DNA of 64,000 bases, from contig JAAOZI010000020.1 of the NCBI GenBank assembly GCA_011605865.1, positions 1-64,000 on the forward strand. The letters are read 5' to 3'. A program made the translations under genes and the position numbers. Source of the stretch: Archaeoglobales archaeon. Its GTDB lineage: Archaea > Halobacteriota > Archaeoglobi > Archaeoglobales > Archaeoglobaceae. The notes beneath the pieces were generated by a model. The model made no database searches. It was not told the origin of the DNA and saw only the letters and a list, made by a program, of their open reading frames with translations. Shown here one piece after another: positions 23,098 through 32,351 of the stretch (its first letter is position 1; every line of letters begins with the position of its first letter).

Positions 23098-23526
23098 ATG
23101 GGTTACGGGCTGTTTGCAGCAAGAAAGATAATTGAAGTTAGGAAGAAGTTCAGATGGAGTCACAAGAAATACGTAAGGAGAGTTCTCGGTTTAGCTGAGA
23201 AAGCCGATCCACTAGAAGGGGCTCCAATGGCTAGAGGAATAGTTCTCGAGAAGATAGGAATCGAAGCAAGACAGCCAAACTCAGGAATAAGAAAAGCAGT
23301 AAGAGTGCAACTAATAAAGAACGGAAGACAGATCACAGCCTTTGCCCCCGGAGATGGGGCAATAAATTTCATAGATGAGCATGACGAAGTCATCGTTGAA
23401 AAGATCGGAGGAAGGATGGGCAGGAGTATGGGGGACATTCCGGGCGTGAGGTACAAGGTAATAAAAGTAAACGATACGAGTCTCAAAGAACTTGTAAGGG
23501 GTAGGAAGGAGAAGAAGAGGAGGTAA
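23098..23526 (+). CDS. rps12: ribosomal protein S12 (uS12)
   Basis: 142 residues, the archaeal/eukaryotic type. The decoding-centre motifs [31 protein letters not shown] and [14 protein letters not shown] are intact. GTGATGATATG around the start gives GGTGAT as ribosome site. It sits in the str-type operon ahead of rps7 and EF-2. Confidence 0.97.
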   Translation: MGYGLFAARKIIEVRKKFRWSHKKYVRRVLGLAEKADPLEGAPMARGIVLEKIGIEARQPNSGIRKAVRVQLIKNGRQITAFAPGDGAINFIDEHDEVIVEKIGGRMGRSMGDIPGVRYKVIKVNDTSLKELVRGRKEKKRR

Positions 23527-23528
23527 CT

Positions 23529-24110
23529 ATGCCATACGGATTTAAAGAGGAGGATTTATTGGTTTTCGGAAAGTGGAGCACTAAGGATATCGAAATCAAG
23601 GATCCGGCCCTTAAAAATTATATCTGCCTAACCCCAACTTTCACGCTTCATACTCATGGGAGACATTTCTATCCATTTGGAAAGGAGAGAGTCTTCATCG
23701 TTGAGAGATTAATAAATAAAGTTATGAGAAAAGAGAGAAACACTGGAAAAAAGATGTCGGCGTACAATATAGTAAGAGAAGCATTTGAGATAATAGAGAG
23801 AAAAACAAAAAAGAATCCGATCCAAGTTCTTGTCGATGCAATAGTAAACGCTGGACCTAGAGAAGAAGTTGTAAGGTTAAAGTATGGCGGAATAGCTGTT
23901 CCAAAGGCAGTAGATACGTCAAGTTTGCGAAGGGTCGATGTTGCACTCCGAAACATAGCCGAAGGTGCTAGAAGGATGGCTTTCAAGTCAAAAAAAAGCA
24001 TTGCCTATTGTCTTGCTGATGAAATAATAGCGGCTGCAAACAATGACACAAAGAGTTATGCAGTTTCTAAGAAAGAAGAAGTGGAAAGAGTTGCGAAGTC
24101 GGCGAGGTGA
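23529..24110 (+). CDS. rps7: ribosomal protein S7 (uS7)
   Basis: 193 residues, the long archaeal form with an N-terminal extension ([19 protein letters not shown]). [36 protein letters not shown] and [29 protein letters not shown] are typical of the core. GGAGGTAACT precedes ATG 23529. It organises the head of the small subunit. Its stop overlaps the ribosome site region of EF-2. Confidence 0.97.
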   Translation: MPYGFKEEDLLVFGKWSTKDIEIKDPALKNYICLTPTFTLHTHGRHFYPFGKERVFIVERLINKVMRKERNTGKKMSAYNIVREAFEIIERKTKKNPIQVLVDAIVNAGPREEVVRLKYGGIAVPKAVDTSSLRRVDVALRNIAEGARRMAFKSKKSIAYCLADEIIAAANNDTKSYAVSKKEEVERVAKSAR

Positions 24111-24115
24111 TTTCA

Positions 24116-26302
24116 ATGACAAGAGCGAAGAAAATGGTTGAAAGAATGAGCGAACTGATGTGGAAGGTTGAGAAAATCAGAAATATAGGAATTGCGGCCC
24201 ACATAGATCACGGAAAAACGACGCTCAGCGACTGTCTAATTGCAGGAGCGGGAATAATAAGCGAAGAACTTGCTGGACAACAGCTTTACTTAGATTACGA
24301 TGAACAAGAAAAAGAGAGGGGTATAACGATAAATGCCGCAAATATTTCGATGGTTCACGAGTACAACGGTGAAGAGTACCTTATTAACCTCATCGACACA
24401 CCCGGACACGTTGACTTTGGTGGAGAAGTGACAAGAGCGATGAGGGCTGTTGATGGGGTGATAATAGTAGTCGACGCTGTTGAAGGAGTGATGCCCCAAA
24501 CAGAAACTGTCGTCAGACAGGCTTTGAGGGAGAACGTTAAACCTGTACTTTTTATAAACAAGATTGACAGGCTGATAAAGGAACTTCAGCTTACCCCTCA
24601 GCAAATGCAGGAAAGGCTAATAAAGGTAATAAACGATGTAAACAGACTCTTAAAGTCCATAAGTCCGGATAGGTTTGCTGATTGGAGAATTGAAGTTGCA
24701 AAGGGTAATGTCGCATTTGGTTCGGCGCTTCAAAAATGGGCGATAAGTGTTCCTTCACAAAAAGTAACCGGAATTGGATTCAAGGAAGTCTACGAGTACC
24801 TAAAGAAGGGAGAAGTAAAGGAACTCTCAAAAAAGAGTCCTGCGCATGTGGTAGTTTTAGACATGGTTGTTAGACACCTTCCTAATCCAATAGAAGCGCA
24901 GAAGGAAAAGATAAAAGTAATCTGGAAGGGAGATGTCAACAGCGAAGTCGGAAAAGCCATGGTAAACTGCGATCCCAAAGGCCCAGTTGTTATGATGGTA
25001 ACAAAAATAGTAGTCGATCCTCAGGCAGGAGAAGTTGCGGTTGGTAGACTTTTCAGCGGAACAATTAGGCCGGGTGTTGATCTCTATATAATTGATAGAA
25101 AATCCAGAAACAGAGTCCAGACAGTTGGTGTCTTTATGGGGCCAAGAAGAGTTGAAGTTGAAGAGATACCAGCAGGAAACATAGTAGCAGTCGTTGGACT
25201 TAAAGATGCAGTTGCCGGATCCACTTGCACAGAAGTTGAAAAAATGGAACCATTTGAAAGCCTAAAACACTACAGCGAGCCTGTTGTTACAATGGCCGTC
25301 GAAGCAAAGAATCCCAGAGATTTACCAAAGCTTGTAGAGGTGCTCAGGAAAATAGTCAGAGAGGATCCAACGTTGCGGTTAACTCTAAATGAGGAAACAG
25401 GGGAGCACCTGCTGAGCGGAATGGGAGAGCTGCATCTCGAAGTAAAGATAGAGAAGATAAGGAGAGAGTACGGCCTAGAAGTAGTTACTTCCCCACCAAT
25501 AGTTGTCTTCAGAGAAACAGTTACCAAGACTTCACCAGTTGTGGAAGGAAAGTCGCCCAACAAGCACAACAAGTTCTACATAGTAGTCGAACCGCTACCA
25601 GCTGAAGTAATAAGACTGTTCAGAGAAGGCGAAATCGACTTCAAGATGGACAAGAAAGAGAGAAGGAAGAAGCTTCAAGAAGCCGGATTGGATGGCGAAG
25701 AAGCTGCCGGAGCCCTTGAGTTCTACGAAGGCAATTTGTTCTGCGACGTTACAAAGGGTATTCAGTACCTCAACGAAACAATTGAACTAATTTTAGAGGG
25801 CTTCAGGGAGGCTATGAGAGCGGGCCCATTGGCCAGAGAACCATGTATGGGGATAAAGGTAAAGCTTGTAGACTGCAAGTTACATGAGGATGCCGTACAC
25901 AGAGGACCGGCACAGGTGATCCCAGCCGTTAGATCGGCGATATTTGCAGCGATCCTTCAAGCTAATCCTACTCTGCTCGAACCATACCAGAACATATACA
26001 TAATGGTCCCACAGACGATGATGGGGAATGCCACAAGGGAAATACAGGGAAGAAGGGGGCACATATTAGACGTGAAAATAGATGGGGAAATCGCGACACT
26101 GACTGCAAAAGCTCCTGTAAAAGAAATGTTTGGCTTTGCTGGAAGCATAAGAAGTGCAACATCCGGAAAGGCTATCTGGAGCACCGAACATGCTGGCTTC
26201 GAAAAGGTTCCACCTAGCTTGCTAGAAGAATTCATTATGGAAGTTAGAAAAAGAAAAGGTCTAAAACTAGAGATACCAAAACCGGAGGACTTCCTTGCTT
26301 AG
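24116..26302 (+). CDS. fusA: elongation factor 2 (aEF-2)
   Basis: 728-residue translocase GTPase. G1 [12 protein letters not shown], switch [13 protein letters not shown] and NKIDR are present. Domains II-V follow. [15 protein letters not shown] near 595 carries the His that archaea modify to diphthamide. GAGGTGAT at 24104-24111 sets the start at ATG 24116 rather than GTG 24107. It is the last of the informational genes, and its stop overlaps the TTG start of the next gene. Confidence 0.97.
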   Translation: MTRAKKMVERMSELMWKVEKIRNIGIAAHIDHGKTTLSDCLIAGAGIISEELAGQQLYLDYDEQEKERGITINAANISMVHEYNGEEYLINLIDTPGHVDFGGEVTRAMRAVDGVIIVVDAVEGVMPQTETVVRQALRENVKPVLFINKIDRLIKELQLTPQQMQERLIKVINDVNRLLKSISPDRFADWRIEVAKGNVAFGSALQKWAISVPSQKVTGIGFKEVYEYLKKGEVKELSKKSPAHVVVLDMVVRHLPNPIEAQKEKIKVIWKGDVNSEVGKAMVNCDPKGPVVMMVTKIVVDPQAGEVAVGRLFSGTIRPGVDLYIIDRKSRNRVQTVGVFMGPRRVEVEEIPAGNIVAVVGLKDAVAGSTCTEVEKMEPFESLKHYSEPVVTMAVEAKNPRDLPKLVEVLRKIVREDPTLRLTLNEETGEHLLSGMGELHLEVKIEKIRREYGLEVVTSPPIVVFRETVTKTSPVVEGKSPNKHNKFYIVVEPLPAEVIRLFREGEIDFKMDKKERRKKLQEAGLDGEEAAGALEFYEGNLFCDVTKGIQYLNETIELILEGFREAMRAGPLAREPCMGIKVKLVDCKLHEDAVHRGPAQVIPAVRSAIFAAILQANPTLLEPYQNIYIMVPQTMMGNATREIQGRRGHILDVKIDGEIATLTAKAPVKEMFGFAGSIRSATSGKAIWSTEHAGFEKVPPSLLEEFIMEVRKRKGLKLEIPKPEDFLA

Positions 26303-26807
26303 GGAGCTGAACGAGAGAGAGAAGAAGGTTTTGAAAAATGCATTAAAATTTTTCAAATCCCTCGATTTTTTAAACGAGAAGAGAATAGTTATAAAAGGAA
26401 AAGAGGTATTCGCTGTTTCTGAGGGGCTCTATGAATTTTTAAAGACTGGTATAGACTGTATTTTTGGAGTAAAGCTTGGAGAAATTGGAAAAAGGCTTAG
26501 ATTAACACTCGAAGGATCATACTGGCTTATGAGAAATGAGGAGAAAAAGATTTGGGTAAATGAGAAAGGGGAAATGCTTTTCCTATATGGCAGAGATATA
26601 TTTGCAGAATCCGTTACAAGAGTGGGTAAATTCGAACAAAACGAAATTGTTTTCGTTTGCAACAAGTTTAATGATATAATAGGGATAGGAAAAGCGAGAT
26701 TCAGATCAGGAGAGATACCAAAACAAGAAAGGAATAGGATAGTTGTGGAAAATCTGATTGACAGAGGAGCTTATCTGAGGCATGAAAAAATTTACGAAGC
26801 TTTTTAA
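26295..26807 (+). CDS. NIP7-like pre-PUA/PUA protein
   Basis: 170 residues. The N-terminal part ([26 protein letters not shown]) looks like the pre-PUA fold of UPF0113. The C-terminal part ([40 protein letters not shown]) resembles a PUA RNA-binding domain, as in NIP7, which acts in large-subunit ribosome biogenesis. The start is TTG at 26295: GGAGG lies 7 nt upstream and no in-frame ATG fits. The position behind EF-2 suits a ribosome-related role. The identification rests on general pattern, not on a decisive motif. Confidence 0.6.
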   Translation: MLRELNEREKKVLKNALKFFKSLDFLNEKRIVIKGKEVFAVSEGLYEFLKTGIDCIFGVKLGEIGKRLRLTLEGSYWLMRNEEKKIWVNEKGEMLFLYGRDIFAESVTRVGKFEQNEIVFVCNKFNDIIGIGKARFRSGEIPKQERNRIVVENLIDRGAYLRHEKIYEAF

Positions 26808-26816
26808 TTAAAAAAA

Positions 26817-27701
26817 TTATTGCTGTGGGGCTAGCCTGGTCAAAATCTTCTGATCTGTTATAACTCCGACCGGTTCCCCTTTGTCTGTCACAACCAGAAT
26901 TCTAACGTTCTCATCTCTCATTAGTCTAATGGCCTCCCTTATCTTTGTATCCTTTTCAACTAATACTATTTTAGGTCTCATCACTTCCTCAATCTTTGCA
27001 CTTAACTTTCCTTCAGAGATAGCCTTTGCAACATGATCCAGAGTAAATACACCTACAAATTTTCCGTCTTTTTTAACTGGAGCGCAGTATATCTGTTTTT
27101 CTGCTAAAAGCTTTGCTCCTTCAACCACGTTTGCATTAGCGTCAATTGATATTATCGGCGAGCTCATATGCTCTCCTACCGTATCCTTTGGTAGCGCAAC
27201 AATTTTCTCAATGTCTATTATCACTGTATTCGCGGTATCGTCTCTCCCAACTACCTTTCCGGATATTATCAGCTCATTAACCGGAGTTGGACCGAAAGTC
27301 ACCTTGTCCCCAGGAAGTATCTTTTTTATATCCCCTATCAGTCTAACCCTCGCCTGACAGATCTCAGGATGCGAAATAGATGGCAAATTTATTTCCTCCA
27401 CAGAAAGATCTTCCATCATTGTATCGTTGACGATTACGGGGACTAAAACGCTTTCTTCAGGCTTAGTTATCGATAGTAACTCATAAGCTTTGGCAGTTGG
27501 TCTATATCCTCCTTTTGGTCCAGGAACTCCCTCTACAAGTCCCAACGCCCTTAAAGCTTGCATCTGGTTTCTTACCGTCCCTGGATTTCTGTTTATAAGC
27601 TCTGCAATTTCTTCACCTTTTATCGAACTCCCCATTTTCTTTATATACAATGTTATCAAAGCATACAGTATATCCTTTTGAATTTGGGTCAATTCGAGCA
27701 T
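26817..27701 (-). CDS. winged-helix protein with a CBS-domain pair
   Basis: 294 residues. The N-terminal wHTH (EEIAELINRNPGTVRNQMQALRALGLVEGV..GGYRPTAKAYELL) spans roughly residues 10-80. A middle region of about 85 residues follows. Two CBS repeats occupy about 170-290 (VGEHMSSPIISIDANANVVEGAKLL; IEEVMRPKIVLVEKDTKIREAIRLM). CBS pairs usually sense adenosyl ligands, so this is probably a ligand-responsive regulator. The start at 27701 follows GGAGGTGG, and the track start is five codons too early. It has its own TATA (TTATAAAT near 27750). It follows the Hdr/Flx operon on the same strand and could regulate it, but this is unproven. Confidence 0.8.
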   Translation of the reverse strand: MLELTQIQKDILYALITLYIKKMGSSIKGEEIAELINRNPGTVRNQMQALRALGLVEGVPGPKGGYRPTAKAYELLSITKPEESVLVPVIVNDTMMEDLSVEEINLPSISHPEICQARVRLIGDIKKILPGDKVTFGPTPVNELIISGKVVGRDDTANTVIIDIEKIVALPKDTVGEHMSSPIISIDANANVVEGAKLLAEKQIYCAPVKKDGKFVGVFTLDHVAKAISEGKLSAKIEEVMRPKIVLVEKDTKIREAIRLMRDENVRILVVTDKGEPVGVITDQKILTRLAPQQ

Positions 27702-27811
27702 TTTAACCACCTCCAAATTCTAAATGTTTTGTATTGTGTGTTTAAGATATTTATAATTTACTCTTCACATCATCTAATACAAAAAGCTGTATGGGAATAA
27801 AAATCAAAAAA

Positions 27812-28702
27812 TTAAATTTTATTTCCAACTATTTTTCTTATAACCGCATCTCTCGGAGTTGTTGCTATTTTGGCAACTTTGTTCGGATCATGTCCTTGGC
27901 AAATTGCAAGCAGCTGATTGAAATCAAACACTGGAATTTGGTAGTCTATCATTCCAAGCTTTCTCATTTCGGCTTGCACATTATCCATATGCATCAGACA
28001 AGTTATACAAGAAACTGCTATGCAGTCCGGATCAACTTCATCTTTCATTGCATCAAGCTTCTTTTTAAGGAATTCGAGATTTGCATTTTTATCGTGCTTT
28101 GCAAATCCCCCTGCACCCCCACAGCATTGCATTTCTCTAGAATACCTCGGTACTTCAGCCCCCAAAGCCTCGAGCAGATTTCTAAATACAACCGGATTCT
28201 CTGGATCGTCGAACCCAACTTTTTTGCTTGGTCTAAGCACGTGACAGGGATATTGGAAAAGAACTTTCATCCCTTTGAGTGAGTACTTGAGAGAACTTTT
28301 TATCTTTCCAATCCCTATTACGTTGTGCAGAACGTCTAAAACATGTCTGACATCTGTTTTGCCCTCATATCTGAGTCCGACTTTTGAAAGATATTTTTTA
28401 TTTATTTCTTCAAGCTTACCGTGGATTAGCTTGTACCTTCCTATTTTGAGAACCGAATAGCAACTTCCACACTGAACAACTATATCAGCCCCTTTTTTCT
28501 CCGCATTCGCCAGATTCCAAGCAGAAATCGCCAAACTCGCCTCTTCGTCAACTGAAGGAAAAGTCCCATAGGCCGGACAGCAAGCTGCACCATCAATATC
28601 AAGAATTTCAACTCCCAGCGATTGTAGGGAGAGCCTTATTGCTAGCTCAACGTCCGGACGAATTGCGGGCATGTTACAGCCTAGGAAAAGACAGAACCTC
28701 AT
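27812..28702 (-). CDS. hdrB: heterodisulfide reductase subunit B
   Basis: 296 residues with two CCG-type cysteine-rich domains that bind the noncubane 4Fe-4S clusters where disulfides are reduced. The N-terminal set is FLGCNMP...AACCPAYG...QCGSCYSVLK. The C-terminal set is YPCHVLRPSK...MQCCGGAGG...VSCITCLMHMD. Both CCG motifs are present, so both cluster sites look functional. ATG 28702 fits; the track start is a GTG two codons earlier. It is the last gene of the Hdr/Flx operon, two bases from hdrC. Confidence 0.92.
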   Translation of the reverse strand: MRFCLFLGCNMPAIRPDVELAIRLSLQSLGVEILDIDGAACCPAYGTFPSVDEEASLAISAWNLANAEKKGADIVVQCGSCYSVLKIGRYKLIHGKLEEINKKYLSKVGLRYEGKTDVRHVLDVLHNVIGIGKIKSSLKYSLKGMKVLFQYPCHVLRPSKKVGFDDPENPVVFRNLLEALGAEVPRYSREMQCCGGAGGFAKHDKNANLEFLKKKLDAMKDEVDPDCIAVSCITCLMHMDNVQAEMRKLGMIDYQIPVFDFNQLLAICQGHDPNKVAKIATTPRDAVIRKIVGNKI

Positions 28703-28704
28703 AT

Positions 28705-29205
28705 TCACTCCTCCCGAAAGATATAGCTATATTTTTTATATACATTTGTCTCCTTTATCATCTCCCTGAACTTTCTCAAGGCTTCTTCGTTGTTTGCTAC
28801 TGTCCTTATCTCCGGCAATCCAAGCTCTTTCCTTATCGGATTCAGAACGTTCTGAGTGTGGCCATGAGAAAATATTTCTCCCAATACAAGCGGAACATAA
28901 GTGTCGTCCTCCTTACATTGCCATCTCCTAACCGCGAGAACGATCTCAAAGGGTTCTGCTTCCCTTGGACACCTCTCTTCACATCCACCGCAGGTAACGC
29001 ACACCCAAGGAGTTTCTTCTTCAAGAAGCTTCTCTCTCAAGCCGAGCTTTATTATATGTATTAGCCTTTTTGCGCTCAAGGGAGTTTCTGAGAGACCGGT
29101 TGGACAATCAGCTATGCAAGTACCACACTGGTAACATTTCAAGAGATCGTGCCCCCCAAGCTCGATGATTTCCTTAATCAGTTCAGGATCTCTTCCCTCA
29201 ATCAT
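28705..29205 (-). CDS. hdrC: heterodisulfide reductase subunit C
   Basis: 166-residue soluble iron-sulfur protein linking HdrA to HdrB. Two cluster motifs are visible: CYQCGTCIADCPTG near residue 24 and CVTCGGCEERCPRE near 70. No transmembrane segment is present, so this is the cytoplasmic HdrABC type, not HdrDE. GAGGTGG precedes ATG 29205. It lies between flxA and hdrB. Confidence 0.92.
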   Translation of the reverse strand: MIEGRDPELIKEIIELGGHDLLKCYQCGTCIADCPTGLSETPLSAKRLIHIIKLGLREKLLEEETPWVCVTCGGCEERCPREAEPFEIVLAVRRWQCKEDDTYVPLVLGEIFSHGHTQNVLNPIRKELGLPEIRTVANNEEALRKFREMIKETNVYKKYSYIFREE

Positions 29206-29214
29206 GAAACCACC

Positions 29215-30039
29215 TCAAATCTTCTCAAGCATCGAAGAGAGTTCCGCATAACTAAATACTGGCCCGTCCCTGCATACATAGTAGCTTTCAATTCTGCACT
29301 TCCCACATTTTCCGATTCCGCACTTCATCCTTCTTTCCAAAGTCGTGTAAATCTGGTCTTCCTTAAAACCAAGCTCTTTCAGAACATTAAGTGTGATCTT
29401 GATCATTATAGGGGGACCGCAAGTTATTGCAATGGTGTTTTTGGCCTCTGGCTTTATTCTCTTGACGTTGTCAGGAACGAAGCCAACAAAATACTTCCAA
29501 CCCGGTTCCGGGTTGTCAATGGATAGGTGAACATTATAACCTTCCTCTATCAGCTTAAATAGTTCTTCTCTGTAAACTAGATCCCTGGAACTTCTCGCCC
29601 CGTAAATTATCGTGAGGTCACCGTAATCATTTTCTTTATCAATCACATACTGGTAGATTGCTCTCAACGGTGTTTGGCCTATTCCTCCGCCTATCGTCAA
29701 TATGTTCATGCCCTTCCACTCATCTAGAGGGAAAGGTCTTCCCAGCGGACCTCGAATTCCGACTAAGTCTCCAACTTTCATTTCATGCAACTTAGCTGTC
29801 ACCTTTCCAGTTTTGAGTACGCTGAACTCTAGATCTGGTCTTGTCGGTGAATTTGCAATCGTAAACCAGCTTTCTCCCTTTCCAAAAATCGATACCAAGC
29901 AACCTTGCCCAGATTTATAATCAAATCTCTCCCTGTCTACAAGCTTCATTTTGAACGTCTTTATCGGCCTCGGTCCCCTCACCTCGTCCCTTATCTCAAC
30001 TATTTGTGCCTTATATGGTACATATGGATTCTGCATCAT
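29215..30039 (-). CDS. flxA: FlxA-like FAD/NAD(P)-binding oxidoreductase with 2Fe-2S site
   Basis: 274-residue ferredoxin-NADP reductase-type protein, like hydrogenase gamma subunits and FlxA. An FAD-binding barrel comes first (GDLVGIRGPLGRPFPL near 85), then a nucleotide-binding fold (ILTIGGGIGQTPLRAIYQY near 110), then a Cys cluster CGIGKCGKCRIESYYVC near 245. It should pass hydride electrons from NAD(P)H into the Flx/Hdr complex. Context with MvhD- and Hdr-like genes supports the FlxABCD-HdrABC assignment. DHO dehydrogenase electron-transfer subunits are a related alternative. Confidence 0.83.
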   Translation of the reverse strand: MMQNPYVPYKAQIVEIRDEVRGPRPIKTFKMKLVDRERFDYKSGQGCLVSIFGKGESWFTIANSPTRPDLEFSVLKTGKVTAKLHEMKVGDLVGIRGPLGRPFPLDEWKGMNILTIGGGIGQTPLRAIYQYVIDKENDYGDLTIIYGARSSRDLVYREELFKLIEEGYNVHLSIDNPEPGWKYFVGFVPDNVKRIKPEAKNTIAITCGPPIMIKITLNVLKELGFKEDQIYTTLERRMKCGIGKCGKCRIESYYVCRDGPVFSYAELSSMLEKI

Positions 30040-31004
30040 CTCACCCCTGAAATCACGCTAACGATGTCTATTCCAGCCGGACAAAAATCGATGCACCTCC
30101 CGCAACCTACGCAGTAGTAATCCCCCTTTCTAAGCGCGTAGTAGAACTTGTCGTAGAATCTGTTCCTCAACCTTTGCCATTTTTCCGCTCTTGGGTTGTG
30201 GCTAGAACTTTCAAGTGTATGCAACGGGAATTGACAGCTGTCCCAAGCCCTTATTCTAACCCCCTTCTTTTCTCCCTCGTCATAAATGTCAAAACAGAAA
30301 CAAGTCGGACAAAGATACGTGCAAACGCCACACGACTTGCAGTTTACAGCAACTTCTTTCCAGTAAGAGCTTTCAAAACTTTTCTTAAGCTTTTCAACAT
30401 CAATCTCAATTTTTCTCATTTCAAGTGTTTCTCTTTCAAAGTTCTGCCTCAGTCTAGCTTCCTCTTCGCCCTCATTTCTTAGGTTAAATTCAGATAGAAA
30501 ATCCTTCCCGGCATCGCTGTACGCGTTTACAAAAGTTTTTCCTCCAATTCTAGAGAATACTACATCAGCTTCCGGTTTTCTGGGATTTATCCCAAAGCTT
30601 TGGCAGAAACAGTTTATTCCCGGTTCTTCACAGGTAATTGCCACGGTCAACAACTTCTCCCTTCTGCTCTTGTAATATGGATCGACAAAACCCTCCAGAA
30701 AGTGCTCGTCAAGCAGTTTTATCGCCTTTGCATCGCAAGCCTTTATTCCAACGATTGCAATTCTAGTTTCCTCAAAAGGTATCTCGTCTATCCAGGAAGA
30801 ATACTTTATCAGTACCTCATTCTCAGGAAAAACTGCTATTTTTGCGGAATTCCTTGGTAGTATATAACCGAAGTCCGCTTCTTCAGCAGACTTCACTTCC
30901 CTAAAGAGATGAAAGTCTCCCAACTTCACGGGAGCAAAAACCTTGTAGCCCCGCGCTAAAAGATTTGAAATCGCATCTTTGAGAAAATCTCCCTCGTAGA
31001 TCAT
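30036..31004 (-). CDS. flxB: FlxB-like iron-sulfur subunit (AsrA / hydrogenase beta type)
   Basis: 322 residues. IAIVGIKACDAKAIKLLDEHFL and a Cys-containing CEEPGINCFC segment in the N-terminal half are typical of the AsrA/sulfhydrogenase beta family. Two ferredoxin-like motifs lie near the end: CKSCGVCTYLCPTCFC and CVGCGRCIDFCPAG. ATG 31004 has GGGTGAT upstream; the track start is 21 codons too long. The B versus C name is assigned by gene order relative to flxA and is interchangeable. It probably relays electrons between FlxA and HdrA/FlxD. Confidence 0.75.
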   Translation of the reverse strand: MIYEGDFLKDAISNLLARGYKVFAPVKLGDFHLFREVKSAEEADFGYILPRNSAKIAVFPENEVLIKYSSWIDEIPFEETRIAIVGIKACDAKAIKLLDEHFLEGFVDPYYKSRREKLLTVAITCEEPGINCFCQSFGINPRKPEADVVFSRIGGKTFVNAYSDAGKDFLSEFNLRNEGEEEARLRQNFERETLEMRKIEIDVEKLKKSFESSYWKEVAVNCKSCGVCTYLCPTCFCFDIYDEGEKKGVRIRAWDSCQFPLHTLESSSHNPRAEKWQRLRNRFYDKFYYALRKGDYYCVGCGRCIDFCPAGIDIVSVISGVR

Positions 31005-31005
31005 T

Positions 31006-31950
31006 TTAATCACCCAACATATCAAGCTTTGAGAAGAATGGGATGTCCTCATTAAGATCGTAACCAAATACTTCTTTTACAACCTTCTCTAATTTCCTCT
31101 CAAGCTTCCTCAAAGGCAGTTCCATAGGACACGCCCTCTCGCATTCCCCACAACCCGAACACCTTCCAGCATGATGAAGGACGCGAATTATATGATAAAT
31201 CGCATTATCTTTCGCGTTAACAGTCTTTCCCAGCAATCTTGGATAGCTCGCCTTATCTTCAGCCGTGCTCATCGGTGATATTGCCAGATTTGACGGATCC
31301 ACAATGCATTCCTCGCAGTAGCAAAGAGGACATACACTTCTGCAAGCGTGACATCTTATGCACCTTTCAAACTGAGAAATCCAATATTCCCACCTTTCTT
31401 CTCTGCTCATTTTTTCCAACTTCTCCAAGTCGCTGAAATCTTTCCTACCTTCTCTAGCTTCCCCTATGAGCACATCGTAAATGACCGGCGTGGGATGTTC
31501 ACAGTAAAGACAGTTTTCTTCAATTACTTCCGCAAAGGGTATTCTTTTCTCTCCATTTCTCATCTTGAGAACGACTTCTTCTCCTTCTAACCTGACTTCT
31601 CTTATTTCGCTGAGCTTTTCAATCTTCGAAAGCTTTCTGTAATCGATAACTCCTCTGCAGGAAATACCAACAATAAAAAGATTTTCTCTCTTCAGCTTTC
31701 CTTCCTTTATCAGCTGTCTTATTGCCATCGCATCGCAACCCTTGGCCACTACAGCAACTTTTCCATTCAATTGCATCAAGAGCTTTGCAGGATTGTTAAC
31801 CGAGAGAGGTGAAAATGTAACCTTATCAATGTCTTTCTGACTGAGCACCGCAAGAACTTCTCTTGGCTCATTCTCTTTCTTTACAAAGGCAACTATCCTT
31901 TCCGCACCAGACTTTTTCAGCTCTTCTCTAATCTTTTCAACTTCATTCAT
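31006..31950 (-). CDS. flxC: FlxC-like iron-sulfur subunit (FrhB-related)
   Basis: 314 residues. VAVVAKGCDAMAIRQLIKEGKLKRENLFIVGISCRGV resembles the N-terminal domain of the F420-hydrogenase beta / FrhB-like family, followed by EENCLYCEHPTP. Two 4Fe-4S motifs follow in the C-terminal half: CIRCHACRSVCPLCYCEEC and CSGCGECERACPMELP. Whether it binds flavin or F420 cannot be read. ATG 31950 overlaps the stop of the MvhD-like gene. Confidence 0.7.
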   Translation of the reverse strand: MNEVEKIREELKKSGAERIVAFVKKENEPREVLAVLSQKDIDKVTFSPLSVNNPAKLLMQLNGKVAVVAKGCDAMAIRQLIKEGKLKRENLFIVGISCRGVIDYRKLSKIEKLSEIREVRLEGEEVVLKMRNGEKRIPFAEVIEENCLYCEHPTPVIYDVLIGEAREGRKDFSDLEKLEKMSREERWEYWISQFERCIRCHACRSVCPLCYCEECIVDPSNLAISPMSTAEDKASYPRLLGKTVNAKDNAIYHIIRVLHHAGRCSGCGECERACPMELPLRKLERKLEKVVKEVFGYDLNEDIPFFSKLDMLGD

Positions 31951-32351
31951 TCTTTCCACCTCAGCTTTTCCTGTTCACCAAGATTCTCAACAACATTCTT
32001 GAAAGCAGCCATTTCTTCAGCAAACTTTTTTCCTTCCGATGCAGATGCCCAGAGAAGTTTCAGGCGCTCGTCTTCAAAACCTATAAAGTTCAAAAGTTCT
32101 TTGAGCAATATGTATCTCTTCTTCGCATAGTAATTTCCCACCATGTAATGGCAGTCTCCAGGATGACAGCCTGCAATAACCACTCCGTCGGCTCCCTGTC
32201 TAAAGGCTCTAAGAATCCATGCAGGGTTCACCATACCCGAGCACATTACTCTAATTATCTTCACGTCTTCCGGATACTTCAGCCTGCTAACCCCGGCCAA
32301 ATCGGCTCCAGCATAACTACACCAATTGCACGCAAACACAACTATCTTCAT
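31947..32351 (-). CDS. flxD: MvhD / FlxD-like 2Fe-2S subunit
   Basis: 134-residue hydrogenase-delta type protein. VFACNWCSYAGADLAGVSRLKYP near the N-terminus, VMCSGMVNP and AGCHPGDCHY carry the five Cys of the MvhD 2Fe-2S site. In hydrogenase-Hdr complexes MvhD brings electrons to HdrA. Here no MvhA/G hydrogenase subunits are present, so the electrons come through Flx proteins instead. It overlaps hdrA and flxC by four bases. Confidence 0.9.
   Translation of the reverse strand: MKIVVFACNWCSYAGADLAGVSRLKYPEDVKIIRVMCSGMVNPAWILRAFRQGADGVVIAGCHPGDCHYMVGNYYAKKRYILLKELLNFIGFEDERLKLLWASASEGKKFAEEMAAFKNVVENLGEQEKLRWKE

Noticed and set aside
28639-29064. 141-codon plus-strand ORF over hdrB/hdrC
   Set aside because: Antisense to two clear iron-sulfur proteins, low-complexity translation.
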